DNA of 64,000 nt. Source: Impatiens glandulifera. Taxonomy: Eukaryota > Streptophyta > Magnoliopsida > Ericales > Balsaminaceae. Location: the NCBI RefSeq assembly GCF_907164915.1, contig NC_061868.1:50653689-50717688 (forward strand). The letters run 5' to 3'. This document shows, one piece after another, positions 12,327 to 26,243 of this stretch (its first letter is position 1; each line of letters starts with the position of its first letter). The position numbers and the translations under genes are program-made. Under the pieces are notes generated by a model. That model did not search any database. It was not told the DNA's origin and saw nothing but the letters and a program-made list of their open reading frames with translations.

Positions 12327-14736
12327 ATGATTTCATCTTTCAAGCAGTCTACTATACCCCTCCTCCTCCTCACTGCTGCCTCCTCCGCCTCCCCCTCCCC
12401 CTCCTCCTCCAGGCAACTCTCTTTTTCACCCCTCAAAGCCGCCAACAACTCAGTTGTTGCTGTTTCCACCACCAGACCCTTGTACCTTTCGTCTCTACAG
12501 TCTTTCGCCCCCTTGAAGACCAGATCGTTGTTGTTGATCCACCATGGGAACAAACCCACTTCTTCGATCACATGCAACGCTTACGAGGCTGGTGATCGTC
12601 CGATTCTCGAGGAACCACAGCCACCCTCCTCCTCGAGGGTTAAGATCGGTTTATACTTTGCAACATGGTGGGCTTTGAATGTCGTCTTTAACATCTATAA
12701 TAAAAAGGTCTTGAATGCTTACCCTTACCCATGGCTCACATCAACTCTCTCTCTAGCAACCGGATCTCTCATGATGCTCATCTCTTGGGCTACCAGAATT
12801 GCTCAACCTCCAAACACTGATTTACACTTTTGGAAAACCCTCTTCCCGGTACTCTCTCTACTACTTTCTTTTTTTCTTTTTTCTTTTTTCTTTTTCTTTT
12901 TCTATTATATGTTCTTTTTTTGTTTACTTGTGATCTATCTATCTCTATCTCTATCTATCTGGCTGTTGTTGTTGTTGTTGTTTTTGTTGGATTTTAGTGA
13001 AAGTTTGCTGATTTTTGTTTGCTATTATTTATAAGGTTGCTTTGGCACATACTATTGGGCATGTGGCTGCCACAGTTAGTATGTCAAAAGTAGCGGTATC
13101 ATTCACTCACATAATCAAGAGTGGCGAGCCAGCTTTCAGTGTCTTGGTCTCCAGGTTCATCTTGGGTGAGACTTTTCCGGTGCAGGTCTATTTGTCTCTT
13201 CTTCCAATTATAGGTGGTTGTGCCCTTGCTGCTGTTACTGAGCTCAATTTTAATATGACTGGTAACCAAAATATCCTCTCTCTCTCTCTCTTTTTTACTA
13301 GTTTCTTTTTTTTTTAAAAAAAATCATAAACTTTGGACTCTTATGATCTAGTTGATCAGTAATTTTATAATTAGGATCTTATTTCTGTGATGATTAACAA
13401 CATATTTCTGACTGACTGACTGACTTTGTGTGCAGTCAATTAAAACAAGGAAACATTTCATTTATCTTCCAAGGGAATATAGATTTGTCCAGAGTCTAGT
13501 TGTGCTTTGGTATGAAACTTTCACATCAGTCAGTCAGTCAGTCAGCATTTCATTTAAACCACAAGCTTTATCGTGCTATTGGAGGTGGTGAGTTAGCCTT
13601 AGGTAGATTGGGAATTCATAATGAAGCTAACACCCACCGCCACATTTGCAATTACAGATTATGTCTAAAACTGCTTTGATTTTTGTTGGGTTGCTCATAA
13701 CTACGGGGACAAAAACCCAAGCTTTTGGATACGAAATAGGGATGAAGGTTTCTAAAGAAAGGGCAGTCATGTACATGACTGGTTAACTATTGTTAGTGTT
13801 TAGAACACTTATGTGGCTGGTTAACTATTGTTAGTGTTTAGGATACTTATGTTATTCTTTTTATAATATTAGTATTTAAATTTTAGTTTTATGAGTAGGG
13901 TGATATATTTATGTCCCTTCATGACATTATCATTGATTAATATGAAAGAAGTTGATCTTATAAGTGTTGTCCCAATCTTTCCTTTGTGGGTTGAATTGAT
14001 CTAGACAGCCAATTTAATTAGGTTTCTATAATGTAGTCTTGTTTTGGCTGTGAATAATGATGATGATGATGATAATAATAATAATGTACAGGATTTATGG
14101 GAGCTATGATATCGAACTTGGCATTTGTATTTCGTAACATATTCTCAAAGAAAGGGATGAAGGCGGGGAAGTCAGTGGGAGGGATGAACTATTATGCGTG
14201 TTTGACAATGTTATCTCTGTTAATTCTTACGCCATTTGCAATTGCTGTGGAAGGACCACAAATGTGGGCAGCTGGATGGGAAAAGGCTATATCTGACGTC
14301 GGACCCCAGTTCATCTGGTAATTAATTTACTTGTTACCTACATTTTGTGTGTCAATGATGCTTCCCACCAATTTGAGATGGATCACTTACTAAAATAATA
14401 TTAATGGTTGGTTGGTTGGTTGGATTGAATAAAGGTGGGTTGCTGCCCAGAGCGTGTTTTATCACCTATACAACCAAGTATCGTACATGTCTCTTGATCA
14501 GATATCTCCATTGACATTTAGCATTGGGAACACCATGAAACGCATATCTGTGATTGTCTCCTCCATCATTATCTTCCATACCCCCATCCAGCCCGTCAAT
14601 GCCCTTGGAACTGCCATTGCAGTCCTTGGAACTTTCTTGTACTCACAGGTAGGTACCTACTACTTATTTTGTTGCTTTCATCTATATCTCCATTTTAAAA
14701 TTTTATTCATCATCATCTCCACAGGCAAAGCAGTAG
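12327..14736 (+). CDS. GPT: Plastid glucose-6-phosphate/phosphate translocator
   Basis: A member of the plastid phosphate-translocator (TPT/DMT) family in the inner envelope. It exchanges cytosolic glucose-6-phosphate for stromal phosphate to feed starch synthesis and the pentose-phosphate pathway. Exons are 12327-12848, 13036-13261, 14092-14317, 14435-14648 and 14725-14736, giving exactly 399 aa. The first 80-90 residues are Ser/Pro-rich and basic, as expected of a chloroplast transit peptide. The mature part opens with IGLYFATWWALNVVFNIYNK. It includes HTIGHVAATVSMSKVAVSFT, HIIKSGEPAFSVLVSRF, GFMGAMISNLAFVFRNIFSK and the last-helix segment SIGNTMKRISVIV, ending FLYSQAKQ. The terminal 4-codon exon (AKQ-stop) is typical of GPT. 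The wording fits GPT rather than the TPT, PPT or XPT branches. I cannot tell GPT1 from GPT2. All splice sites are GT-AG and the frame is unbroken. Confidence 0.95.
13410..13545. repeat. Inverted GACT tetranucleotide arrays in GPT intron 2
   Basis: Four to five GACT repeats near 13412-13427 face four to five CAGT/GTCA repeats near 13529-13545, about 100 bp apart. The two could pair as a stem. The same intron has a direct duplication of about 38 bp near 13778-13853 (GGTTAACTATTGTTAGTGTT twice). Confidence 0.7.
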
Positions 14737-16849
14737 TAATAATTCCGGATGGGAGATTGTTAATGCAATAATAAAAAGAGAATAATTGAATGGTGTACAG
14801 TAAGTAAATCGGTTAGAAAGAAAGAGATTCTCAATAAAAAATAAATAAATAAGATTGTGGATTGGATTGGAATTTGGATGGATCTCTCTCTGTTTCCCTC
14901 TCTCAAATGGTTTCTTTTTCTGGTAATAAAGAGTGTCTACTATCTATCTATATATATATATATATATTCTCAAGAAGGATGAATTTGTTGTTCTTCCTCT
15001 CCTTCTAGTCATTTTGGGTTTGGGTTTGTATGTAGATAATATTTTATTGTATTATGTATGGATGACAACTTGATGATTCATAAACACAAGCAAACAGACA
15101 TTGATAGGCTGGATGCAGTGCACCCCCTTCTTCCCTGTCCCTCAATCATGGATTTGTTGTTGTAAGCAGCACAGCAGCTGCCATAGGGTTGAGGATAGGA
15201 CATTTTTATTATTATCATTCCTACCTACTACTTAGTAGTAGAGTACTCAGTAGTAGTGTAGTAAATAAGAGGAACAAACAAATGGTAATAATATACATGG
15301 CCTTCTCCTGTTTGTTTGTTTGTTTTTTGTTTGTTGTATGAGCTAGTTATTAAATTTATTATTTATTTATATCCTATGTAATGCTATGCTCAACAAAGTG
15401 CTTTTGAGACTGCTAAAACAACCTGTACGTACGTTACTAAGATTACCCCATCAATCACAAGTAGTAGTGTATAGTAGCTTCTGCTGCTCCCAAAGTGTGC
15501 TACTACTCATTAGGAGTTGGGGGAAGTAAAGCCTAATGAAATGAAAAATACCATTTCCTTTACAAATGTATCTTATAGGCATTTATTTGTTCATTTGACA
15601 AAGATCTGTGTATTTTCTTTTAAAGATAATCTAAAAATGGAAACCATAGGGTTCTTGTTGATTCAGTAAGGGATGTCACATGGAACATTTCACAAAGGAG
15701 AAGGAGAAGGAGTCCTTCTTACTATGGTCGACGAAATCCCTATAGAGAAGGAGAAGGAGTCCTTCAACCAAATTATAAAAAATGATGGCAAAATAATACA
15801 TTCAACCAAATTGAAATGACCAACCCAATGGAGAAGGAGAAGGAGTCCCTCTTACTATGGTCGACGAAATCCCTGCCTGCCTCCCTTCGGAGTTTGGACG
15901 ACACACCAACAACAACGGATGATCATCCATAAGGCAATGCCTGTCTCCCTTCGGACCTTGGACGACACACCAACAACAACGGATGATCATCCATAAGGCA
16001 ATGCCTGTCTCCCTTCGGACCGACCGACACCACCAACAGCAATGGCCGCTCTTACTACACCCATCACTTTTTATTTTTATTTTTCTTTAATTTAGTATAC
16101 ATATAAACATAATAATAATAATAATAACTCAGCTTGTTCATTGTCACTTATGGTTATACAAACTTATCAATTTAAATGGGAAGACAATCCTATTTAATCT
16201 TGAATACCATATGTATTTATTGAGTATACAAACTTATCAAATTATGTATATATAACTTTTACATTTGTGTTTTTCAATCGAGTCTTTATTTATTTATTTA
16301 TTTATTTTCAGCTTGTATAATTCTAACTCGTGATTATATTTTTCTTCTTTTCAATTTAAATGTTACATGTAAATTTTAACAAAAGTTCCTAGCCTAGAAT
16401 ATTTTGGATAAGTTTATTATTTAACATGTACATAGAAAAATTCTTCTCATTTTTAAATATATTTAATTAAAAATATTATTATTATTTTAAAGAAGCCCTA
16501 ACACATAACTTGTATTACAAATGAAAAGCTTGTATAATAATAAATCAATCAATAAATCAATCCCCAAGGCCGGCGGACATTAGAGCAACAATCTCTCCTC
16601 CTCCTCCGCAAGCAAAGCAAAGCAAAGCAAAGCAAGCAACCGCAAGACCAAAAAGATCCAATATTAATATTTCAAGATCTAGATCGTCACCACCTCTAGA
16701 ACTAGAAGCCCCACTTCGCCCTCACTCAACCCTAAGACTCTTGTTTCTATCACTCACTACCTTCAGCCTTGTGCTGCTTCTGAGGTACATGCTGGTTATC
16801 TTCAGATCTAGGGTTTCTTACATCGCTTTTTTAAGTTAAACCTTCCACC
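14737..16849. other. Intergenic stretch between GPT and RPN1
   Basis: This holds the GPT 3' flank (14737-15100), AT-rich spacer, a tandem array at 15690-16030 and the RPN1 leader. The leader carries repeated CAAAG motifs near 16611-16640 and a pyrimidine-rich stretch. I see no additional gene. Confidence 0.7.
15690..16030. repeat. Local tandem array, 64-bp unit plus a GGAGAAGGAGAAGGAGTCC block
   Basis: A 64-bp unit starting GCCTGCCTCCCTTCGGA recurs at 15875 and 15939, with a partial copy at 16003. It contains the palindromic stretch GGATGATCATCC. Just upstream, the block GGAGAAGGAGAAGGAGTCC followed by TACTATGGTCGACGAAATCC occurs at about 15697 and 15831, with a shortened copy between. Confidence 0.9.
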
Positions 16850-19800
16850 ATGGAACAAGACCCAAACAGTACCAGCGGAAGTGCTCCGGCCAGGGAAGAG
16901 CCCACCACGGTCAAGCTCCCGCCTAAGGATCCGAAGAAGAAAGATGAAAAGAAGGATGAAGATCTCGTAAGTTGGAACTATTCTTTTTCTTCACTCATTA
17001 GACGTTTCAGACAGAGGAGACACACAGCCTGTGTAACTTTAATAATCATTTTTGCCATTTCAAACTCAACGATTTTTAACTATCAACATGCAGTCGGATG
17101 AGGATTTGGCCTTAAAGCAGCAATTGGAGCTTTATGTAGAAAGAGTGCAGGACCCTGACTCAGGATTGCAGAAGACAGCCCTCGACAACATGAGGTAGGC
17201 TACCATTTTATGTCGATTTTTACTCTACTATCCAATTCCCTTGTTTTACTTTTCTTTCTGATTAACACCTCATGAAATTATGCTAAAGCTTGCCTGGATT
17301 ATTAATTTAGAGAATAATAATGAGCTTGTTTCTTAACCAACATTCTAGTAAGTACATTAAATGCCTGGGCAGATCAATGTCTTTCCGTGAATGTTACAAA
17401 TTATGAGACATACATGACTCTGGTTCATTATGTGCCTTTTTAAGGGATGGCCAGTATCTGTTTTTTGGTAATGAATTATTGAAAAAGATTATAAGCTGAG
17501 AGGAATACTATAATAGTCGAGTTTACATAGGGGGAACATGAAAACCTTTTTGCGTCCCCAAATGACTATGGTCTGGGCTTGTATTTCTCAACTATTGGCT
17601 GAAGATATTTGAAACGTTCTAGTGCTATAACTAATTTAGCAATTATTCCATGGGGTTCTAATGTGTTAGATATTAGCTTAATATACAGTTCCTTCATTGT
17701 CCTGCTTATCTTTAGATTATGCATGTAGTGACCTGCAAACTTTGTCTCAATGTAATTACTCTTGCACACTGTTGCTTTGATTCATGTTGATATAAGCAAG
17801 GAATAGTAACACCAAATATTTCATTTAATTGAAAGAAATTATTTAATAGATAACATCTTTCTCTTTGCAGACAGGAGATACGAACTTCAACCAGCTCTAT
17901 GACCTCAGTTCCAAAGCCATTGAAGTTCTTACGTCCTCATTATGCTACTCTTAAGTCTTATTATGAAACAATGGTTGAATCAGATTTGAAGGTGAAATGA
18001 TTTTTCTAAAGTTTGAATAGGTTACCAGTCTAGTCACTCTAATAAATCACCGATTCACGTTTTCCTCGTTTAACTGCAGAAATTCCTGGCAGATATACTA
18101 TCTGTTTTGGCAATGACCATGTCTGCAGAGGGAGAGCGGGTATGTTCATTAATTCGTGGGATTATTTCTTTGTCATGCATTTTCTTAATCGATGATACAT
18201 ACATTTGCCGTGGTGGGCAAATTTATTTGTGGTTCGGGATTTAAGTTGAAGTCCATATTAATGGCACTCAAAAGATTTGAATGCCTGCCATTATTTATGG
18301 TAGAGGTGCATGTGAGTCTATCTCACAAAATTATTCTTTCATAAATTTATCTGTGGTTGTGGTACAAGATGTTTCATTTGTTTATCATTTAAAGATCTGG
18401 ATATTGATTACTATATCTTGTTATATTCCCATCTGTCAGTAGATTTTGATAAAACAAGCTTACTGTAATGCTCTTTTCTTTCCATTGTACACTTTGTATG
18501 CTCAGCTCTTTTGATGGAAATGTTTACTGCCATTGTACTCTTTGTATGCTTGATAATGGTTCAAATGCTTGCGTTCTTCAGGAAAGCTTGAAATACAGAT
18601 TGTTGGGATCTGAAGGTGAAATTGGTTCATGGGGTCATGAATATGTGAGGTGAGCACTGTCTTATGGTATATATTGGACTTAGCTGTTGTTATGGCCATC
18701 TGTTTATTTTGTCTTCAATCTATTTTGTCTAATATTTCTGAGGCAACTTGCTTACACACGATCTGTTAACTATTCACTAGTGAATGTTCTAGTGCTTGTA
18801 TAGCCATAATATATTTTAAGACATAAATAATTGAAAGTTATGTGGGATGTGGATTCATTTATTTTTATTTTTATCTGAGATCATCTCTTCTCAATTTTGC
18901 ATCATCTTCTCAAAATTGTTGATTCTCATGTACAGGAACTTGGCTGGAGAAATTTCGCAAGAGTATGCAAAAAGACAGGTTGGACATTTCAAACTTTGCA
19001 CATATTTTTGTTGTTTTCTAGCCAAAACTTTTACGACGTGTTCTACAACTATGCACTTCATCAATTATCTTTTTCTTTTGATAATTTTGGCGAAGCTTTC
19101 CCTTTAACTTTACAGTTGAGTTATTTTACCCCTTCCATTCTTCTCCTTTGGACTAGTAGCATTACATGTTTTGATGACAGCAGTCGAGATACTGCTTTGT
19201 ATAAACAATAGACAATTGAGAGGTTTAATTGCTCCCCTTGGCTTGAAATATTTCAGAGTGAAGAGGCCCCTTTTGATGACCTAATGGAACTTGTCCAGCA
19301 AATTGTTGCTTTTCACATGAAGGTTTGTCTAGGTCATGATTAATGTCTTGTGAAGTGGTGCTATGCTTGAAATTGGTTTCTTATGTCATTTTGTCTGCAG
19401 CACAATGCTGAATATGAGGCAGTAGATCTCTTAATGGAGGTATAGTTTAGTTTAATTAATCTTTATTTTCATTCTAGTGTGGACTTGAAGATATGGCATC
19501 TTTTGTATGTCCTGAATCATTCAGGTTGAAGATCTTGATTTGCTAGTTGAGCATGTTGACAATACAAACTATAAAAGGACTTGCTTATATCTGACCAGTG
19601 CCTCAAGGTTAAAGTCTAATGATCTTGAATAAGTTCTTTCCTGAATACCCTGTTTGCTTGTTTACATGATAATGCAAATATTCTGCTTCCTCGAAAACAC
19701 TTTTTTTATTCACACTTAATCTTCTGTTCTTTATCCCACAGATATCTCGCAGGACCGGATGACATGGTAGTTTTAGATATTGCCTATGCGATCTATATGA

Positions 19801-22800
19801 AGTCTGAAGAGTATCCTCTTGCACTTCAGATCGCATTATTCCTAGACAACATGCAGGTTTATAATCTTCCTGGAATAGAATCCTTCAATGTCTAGAAAAT
19901 GAATTATGAATAGAGAGAGACATACTCTTATGCTAAGAAAGTATATTTCCTTCGCCCAAAATTTTGTTCTAATGATATTTTCATATTTATCATTACAGTA
20001 CGTGAAGCAGGTTTTCACTTCTTGCGGTGACGTGTTACGGAAAAAACAGTTTTGCTACATGCTTGCTCGACACGTAAGCCCTGTTCTTCAAAACTTTCAG
20101 GTTCATGGTGGTGCACACATAATGCATCACTGCAAATACTTGATATAGGTCTCATTAGTATGATTCTAGAAATTAATCAAATTATATATACATTCTCTCG
20201 AGATGTATACAATTGTCTGAGAAATCAAGACTGACTACTTTTTCTCTCATGGAATATGACAATTGTTTGCTTTTCCTATCATGTTTTCAGGGTTTAACCT
20301 TTGAACTTGATGAGGAAATGGCACAAGATGATGAAGAAAGGGAGGCATTGCAAGAAATTATCAACAACACCAAGCTAAGTGAAGGGTATCTTACCCTGGC
20401 CCGTGATATAGAAGTGATGGAGCCGAAGTCTCCTGAAGATATTTACAAGGTGGAACTCTGTCTTGGATACTGTTACATGATGCTATTTTTATTTTTGTGA
20501 AACTTGCCCACATTTATTAAATGTTTTTCCTTTTCATTAATATTGTTGCTTTTGTGTCTGAATACTTGATGATTCATGAAAATTAAACTGCTTCAAAACA
20601 TATTTTCATCAAACTTACAAGACTTGGCTACAATGAAAGAGGAGTTGGTTGTTTTTACTAGTTGTGTCTTTTGTAGTAAAGCTGGCTGCTCTGTTAACAT
20701 ATATGTTTCTTTGTTCGCCTTAGGGTAATGTGTAGCCCACTTACAATTATTTATGACTGTTGATTTTGATCATCTAATATCCTCGGTGTCCTTCTGTTTC
20801 ATTTTGGGTCCTCTTAGTTCCGTTTTTCTTTCTGCATCACTTGTTGAACCTTGAATTAATTGCTATGCCTGTAATCTTTTAGGTGCATTTGCTTGATGGC
20901 CGAGCTAGTGCGGGGGCAAGTGTTGATTCTGCCAGACAGAACTTGGCAGCAACATTTGTGAATGCATTTGTGAATGCTGGTTTTGGTCAGGTAAAAGATG
21001 TCCATGTGTTAGGTTAGGCTCTTTAAAATGATTTCCCTGCAAGTAATATCCTTGTTTGTTTTCACAGGACAAGCTAATGACAGCTCCATCAGAAGCTTCT
21101 AGTGGCACTTCCTCTGGGAACTGGCTTTTCAAGAACAAAGAACATGGAAAAGCTAGTGCAGCAGCTAGTCTTGTATGAAATGTCCAGTTTTAATTTATCT
21201 TATGTTCAATTGCTTTCTGTTGGAAGTCTCACAATGTTTTCCCACAATGCTCAATGTAGGGTATGATTCTGCTTTGGGATGTGGATTCTGGACTTTCTCA
21301 AATCGACAAGTACTTTCACAGTAACGACAACCATGTTATTGCGGGTGCTCTTCTAGGAGTTGGTATTGTGAACTGTGGGATCAAGAATGAATGTGATCCT
21401 GTATGTTCTCATCTACGAGCTTATGAAATCTGAGATCCATCTTCATGTCTAATCTTGATTTTCTTTTTTAGGCTTTGGCTCTTCTAGCTGAATATGTTGA
21501 CAAGGAAGATTCCTCTGTCAGAATTGGTGCTATAATGGGTCTGGGCCTTGCATATGCTGGTGCACAAAATGAGCAGGTTAATTTCCTTGCTTGCTGATCA
21601 GTATTTCACTTTTTTTTTTGTCTTCATTGGGTAATAATCTTAGAGGTATCACGCTGTGTTTACACGGTTTTGTTGAGGTTTAGAGCTTTTGTTTTTGTAA
21701 TGCATTTCATTCAGCTTAATCTGATGTATCTACATTGTTTGGCAGATACGTAGTAAATTGACTCCTATACTTGGAGATGCAAAAGCTTCTCTTGATGTTA
21801 TTGCATTTACGGCAATATCACTAGGCTTGGTGTACGTTGGATCATGTAATGAAGAGGTTGCTCAGGCTATAATATTTGCACTGATGGACAGAAGTGAGTC
21901 AGAATTGGGAGAGCCACTCACTCGTCTTTTGCCACTAGCACTTGGTCTTCTATATCTTGGGAAACAGGTAAAATTGTTAAAAATAAAATATGGAAACTCT
22001 GTATTTCTGTCCAGAATCATAATATGGATTTTGTTCTTCCTGTTAATTTTGGGCATGTAAAGAAGTTCTATAGAGTTAAAGACAAATATTATGAACTTGT
22101 AGTGTTCCTTTTGGCATCATTCTGATTTTCCTTTTTTCACCTCTTTTCTGCTGTTTTACAGGAAAGTGTTGAGGCTACTGCTGAGGTTTCAAAGACCTTC
22201 AACGAAAAAATCCGAAAATATTGTGATTTGACCCTTCTTTCATGTGCCTATGCTGGGACTGGAAATGTTCTAAAGGTGATTACCAATATTAAAGACCAGA
22301 GCATCCATGTAACAAGGATTTAAATTTGTTGTAAATAAGTATAAACTATTAGGTATTGTTTCAAATTTTAATTTAGATCATTATTCAATTTGGCTAGATA
22401 GTTGAGTTGTTCAATGATCAACATTTTGGTCACGTGTTCAACACTTGATAGTAATACAGTTTGTATTAGTAGTTGTCATCTTCCATTTGGTTGTGATCTT
22501 CGCGATTAAATGGATCAAGTCGTCTTTATGACAACTTAATTTATACAAACTTTTAACATTCAAAAAAAGAGGGGATTAGTTTTTTTAAAAAAAGGTCAAC
22601 TTTCATTTTAAAAAAGAGGTGATTAGTAGATGCACAAACTTTCTTAATATATATCATTGACATAGAATAGTTACTTTTTTCCATATTGCATTTAGAAGCT
22701 GGTCTAATTTCTGATGCAATTTTGACACAGGTGCAACACCTCCTTGGGCAATGTGCACAACATCTTGAGAAAGGTGAAACACACCAAGGACCTGCTGTAC

Positions 22801-24214
22801 TTGGAATTGCTATGGTGGCAATGGCGGAAGAGCTGGGTCTTGAAATGGCCATTCGTTCACTGGAGCATCTTCTCCAGTACGGTGAGCAAAATATTAGAAG
22901 GGCTGTTCCTTTGGCTCTTGGGCTCCTTTGTATTTCAAATCCGAAGGTAATTAATTGGTTCTGATCTTTGTTGGTTTCAACTAGATAACTAATTTTTATT
23001 GTTTCTTTAGCTTTCCTGACAAATGTGGGTGGCATGTTTTACTAGGTCAATGTTATGGATACACTAAGTAGACTGAGTCATGATACAGATTCAGAAGTAG
23101 CAATGGTATTGGAATTTAGTATTATTTGCGTGATATGTTCACCTACAAAACATGTAGCTTGATGAGATATATTTGTTTCAACTGTACAGGCTGCGATTAT
23201 CTCATTGGGTGTGATTGGTGCTGGAACGAACAATGCTAGAATAGCTGGCATGCTTCGTAACTTGTCTAGTTATTACTACAAAGAAGCCACCCTTCTCTTT
23301 TGCGTAAGCTTGCATCTTGCATCTTGCATTCTCAAACTGAAAAAAGTTGATTGTCTTCATTGAAATATTGCATTTTTTTTAATATATATTTGGACAGGTA
23401 CGCATTGCTCAGGGCCTTGTCCATTTGGGGAAAGGCTTACTCACTCTATCTCCTTATCACTCAGAAAGATTTCTGCTGTCCCCGTACGTTTTTAAGCCTA
23501 TGTGTTATATATAATTTCTTATACAACAATAATAATAGCAGTAGTTTAAGGTTAATAATTTTATGAGAAGGGTTTGGTTTGATCATAATGGCATTTATAA
23601 ATTTGAATATATAATGGAGGTTGGTTGTTGTTTGATTTGTGTTTGTGAAGGACTGCACTAGCTGGGATAGTAACGCTGTTGCATGCATGTCTTGATATGA
23701 AAGCCATCATATTGGGGAAATACCACTATGTTCTTTATTTCCTTGTTTTGGCAATGCAGGTTAGTGTTATTATGATAATAGATGATGTCATTGTTTTGAG
23801 TATATCGGCTACGTAGAAATAGTAGAAAAAGTTTGAAATAGTGTATTAATGAAATGTGGTGATGGGTTAATCAGCCAAGGATGCTGATGACTGTGGATGA
23901 GAACCTGAAAGCTCTTCCAGTGTCAGTTAGGGTAGGGCAAGCTGTGGATGTTGTTGGGCAGGCAGGTCGACCCAAGACGATTACAGGCTTCCAGACCCAT
24001 ACAACTCCTGTTCTTCTTGCTTCTGGTGATAGAGCAGAGCTTGCGACCGATAAGTAAGTATTATCCAGTGAGATAGACCATCCATCCATTCATATTATAT
24101 ATATGTTTTGTAATGATCCTATACTTCTTTCTATGCAGGTATATACCCTTATCTCCTATCCTTGAAGGCTTTGTCATCTTGAAAGAAAATCCAGATTACA
24201 GAGACGACCAGTAG
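16850..24214 (+). CDS. RPN1: 26S proteasome non-ATPase regulatory subunit 2 (RPN1)
   Basis: RPN1 is the large scaffold of the proteasome base that docks ubiquitin receptors and shuttle factors. I read 25 exons totalling 2682 nt (893 aa, the family's usual size). They are 16850-16966, 17094-17194, 17871-17991, 18080-18139, 18582-18649, 18936-18978, 19257-19322, 19401-19439, 19525-19607, 19742-19856, 19999-20073, 20291-20449, 20883-20990, 21068-21172, 21260-21400, 21472-21576, 21746-21967, 22162-22275, 22731-22946, 23046-23105, 23190-23303, 23398-23483, 23651-23759, 23875-24053 and 24139-24214. The N-terminus is Lys/Asp/Glu-rich ([15 protein letters not shown]). The proteasome/cyclosome repeats start around [18 protein letters not shown] and include [36 protein letters not shown] and [16 protein letters not shown]. 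The C-terminus reads [17 protein letters not shown] and ends NPDYRDDQ. The frame is continuous and all introns are GT-AG. Confidence 0.97.
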
Positions 24215-24989
24215 TATTGTAGTTTCCTTTGACCACAACACAATAATTTCTCTTGACGTTTCTCTTTTTTCTATTTTCTACTGTATTCTGTTTGGGCTAT
24301 TATTATCATCTTTAACAATATTTATTTCCCCTGCTACTGGTGCTTTAACAGCAGCAACAACAGCTAGACAGTTTTGGGTTTAGGGAAACTGAGTCGGCCC
24401 TAGACACTCTCACTCATTTATGTAGGCTTTTTAGTTATATTGTCCCAAATACAAATCAAATATGCACATTAATTTTTTGCTTTATGCCAAAAGAGTTGTT
24501 GAATTCAAAAATCAAATTTTGTTTGAATGAATGAAGCAAACGTGTGTACAATGATCATGTTTCTGCAATATGTGATGGGTTATATATTTGAAGATGATAT
24601 CGATCTCAATGATTACCATTTATTACCCTGTATCTAGCTATAAACTTGAATGTCAAAACCTCATTTTTCACCAAATGGAAAATCTGGGCACCTGCTGCTG
24701 TTTTGCTGTTTATGGCCTGGTTGACTATAACAAGATATGGCCCATACCTTTGTGTTTTTGTTGTTATTTTAACCTGTTTGATAGCAACAATGGAAGTAAG
24801 TCTCACATTGATATAGTTTTTTCTTACAATGGAAGAACTTTTATTACTCAACAATCCAAAATGCTATACAAGACGTCTTTCCGACTTCAAACTCCTTATC
24901 TTAAACTGCGGCTAAACCTCCCAGGCTAATCCACATTTTAAATTCGAAAACATTTTTCCTTCATATCATAAGTTTGTGTCGAATGTTGG

Positions 24990-26090
24990 GGAATGGTGGG
25001 TGCCCTATCCGCCCTTATGTGGGATAAGAGCATCCACTGGTTCTGGAGAAATCATCGTTTATCATTTTATTTAAATTTAAAAATCTCAAAAAATTCATTA
25101 AATAATGGAGGCGAATCAACTTTGGCTTTACTTCGTTATAACATTACTAACGTTTCTCAAGCTATTGATAATATTTTTAAGTGGGAAGAACAATATCTGA
25201 CTAAAACGGAAACCTTTAACAGATTCATTTTCATGGAAAAACTGAACTTTCTAATAGCAAATTTTTTCACAACTATGAAAATTATCGAAAAAAATATAAT
25301 CATATATATTTATATATAAGATGAACGGGGTTGAGATCGTCGAGTCGATCTTAATTCGGGATTTCATTCTCTCTTTCTGTGAGAATCTTCTCATAAAATC
25401 TATTTGAGAGAGACTAATATTGGGAGAAACAACTATAACAAAATTAGCGAGAAACAAAAATTGTCTATCGAGCTGGATTTCACAATCGAGAAAATTTGGG
25501 AAACTATTACAAGTTGCAACGAAGACAAAGTACCTGGTCCAAATGACTATACAATTGTTTTCATTAAGAGACTTGAAATTTATTAAGGATAACTATTTGA
25601 ACTCGTTCAAACATTTTCATGATACAACTCCTTTAGATTTTTAACTTTATTGTCTTTGTCAAAATATTTAAAGGGCTAAGTAACTCAATCATTTTAGACC
25701 TATTAGTTTTGTGACAGGGTTCTATAAAATTTTGACGAAAATTTTAGCAAATATAACTCATTTCTACTAATCAAATGACGTTCGTACAAAAAGACAGATC
25801 ACTAACTCTTATCTCATTGCAAATAAGTGCATTAACTTTATTACTAGAAAAATGAGACTGAATGTCTTTGTAAATTTAATATCGAAAAAAAATGATCACG
25901 TCAGTTGCAATTTTCTCTTTTTTCTCTTTTTGAGAAGATGGGAGCTCGAGAGGACTTAGACAAAGAGATCCTCCATTTCAGGGTTGTTATGGAAGGTTTG
26001 TCAAATCTATCCGGGAAAGTCATTACATTGCCAAAAGAATGTGGGTTATTCTGTAGAATCTATTTCTTTTTCAATGAGATACACTAACAA
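24990..26090 (+). mobile_element. Decayed LINE (non-LTR retrotransposon) fragment
   Basis: The translation at 25404-25586 reads DFTIEKIWETITSCNEDKVPGPNDYTIVF. This matches the opening of the plant LINE reverse-transcriptase domain (pattern E-I-x-x-x-I-x-x-C-x-x-x-K-x-P-G-P-D-G). A shifted frame near 25695-25760 gives FRPISFVTGFYKILTKILAN, the next conserved RT block. Text around 24990-25260 and 25900-26080 resembles LINE flanking regions more weakly. The frame is broken repeatedly and no ends or poly-A tail were found. Confidence 0.75.
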
Positions 26091-26243
26091 ATGTCGCCGA
26101 TTTTTTGGTTAAATGAATTGAACGAAGTTTTAGCAACAATATCGCGAACGACTTTAAACAAATTCTCCTAATCATGTGGTGGGCTACTCGAAAAGAAATA
26201 GATGAGTTTTCGAAGGAAAAAGTTATTGGAACGATTGTTCTCA

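Noticed and set aside
12215..12595. ORFs in the GPT leader, including a Glu/Arg-rich minus-strand ORF
   Set aside because: They arise from CCTT and CTC runs in the 5' leader and overlap GPT exon 1 in other frames.
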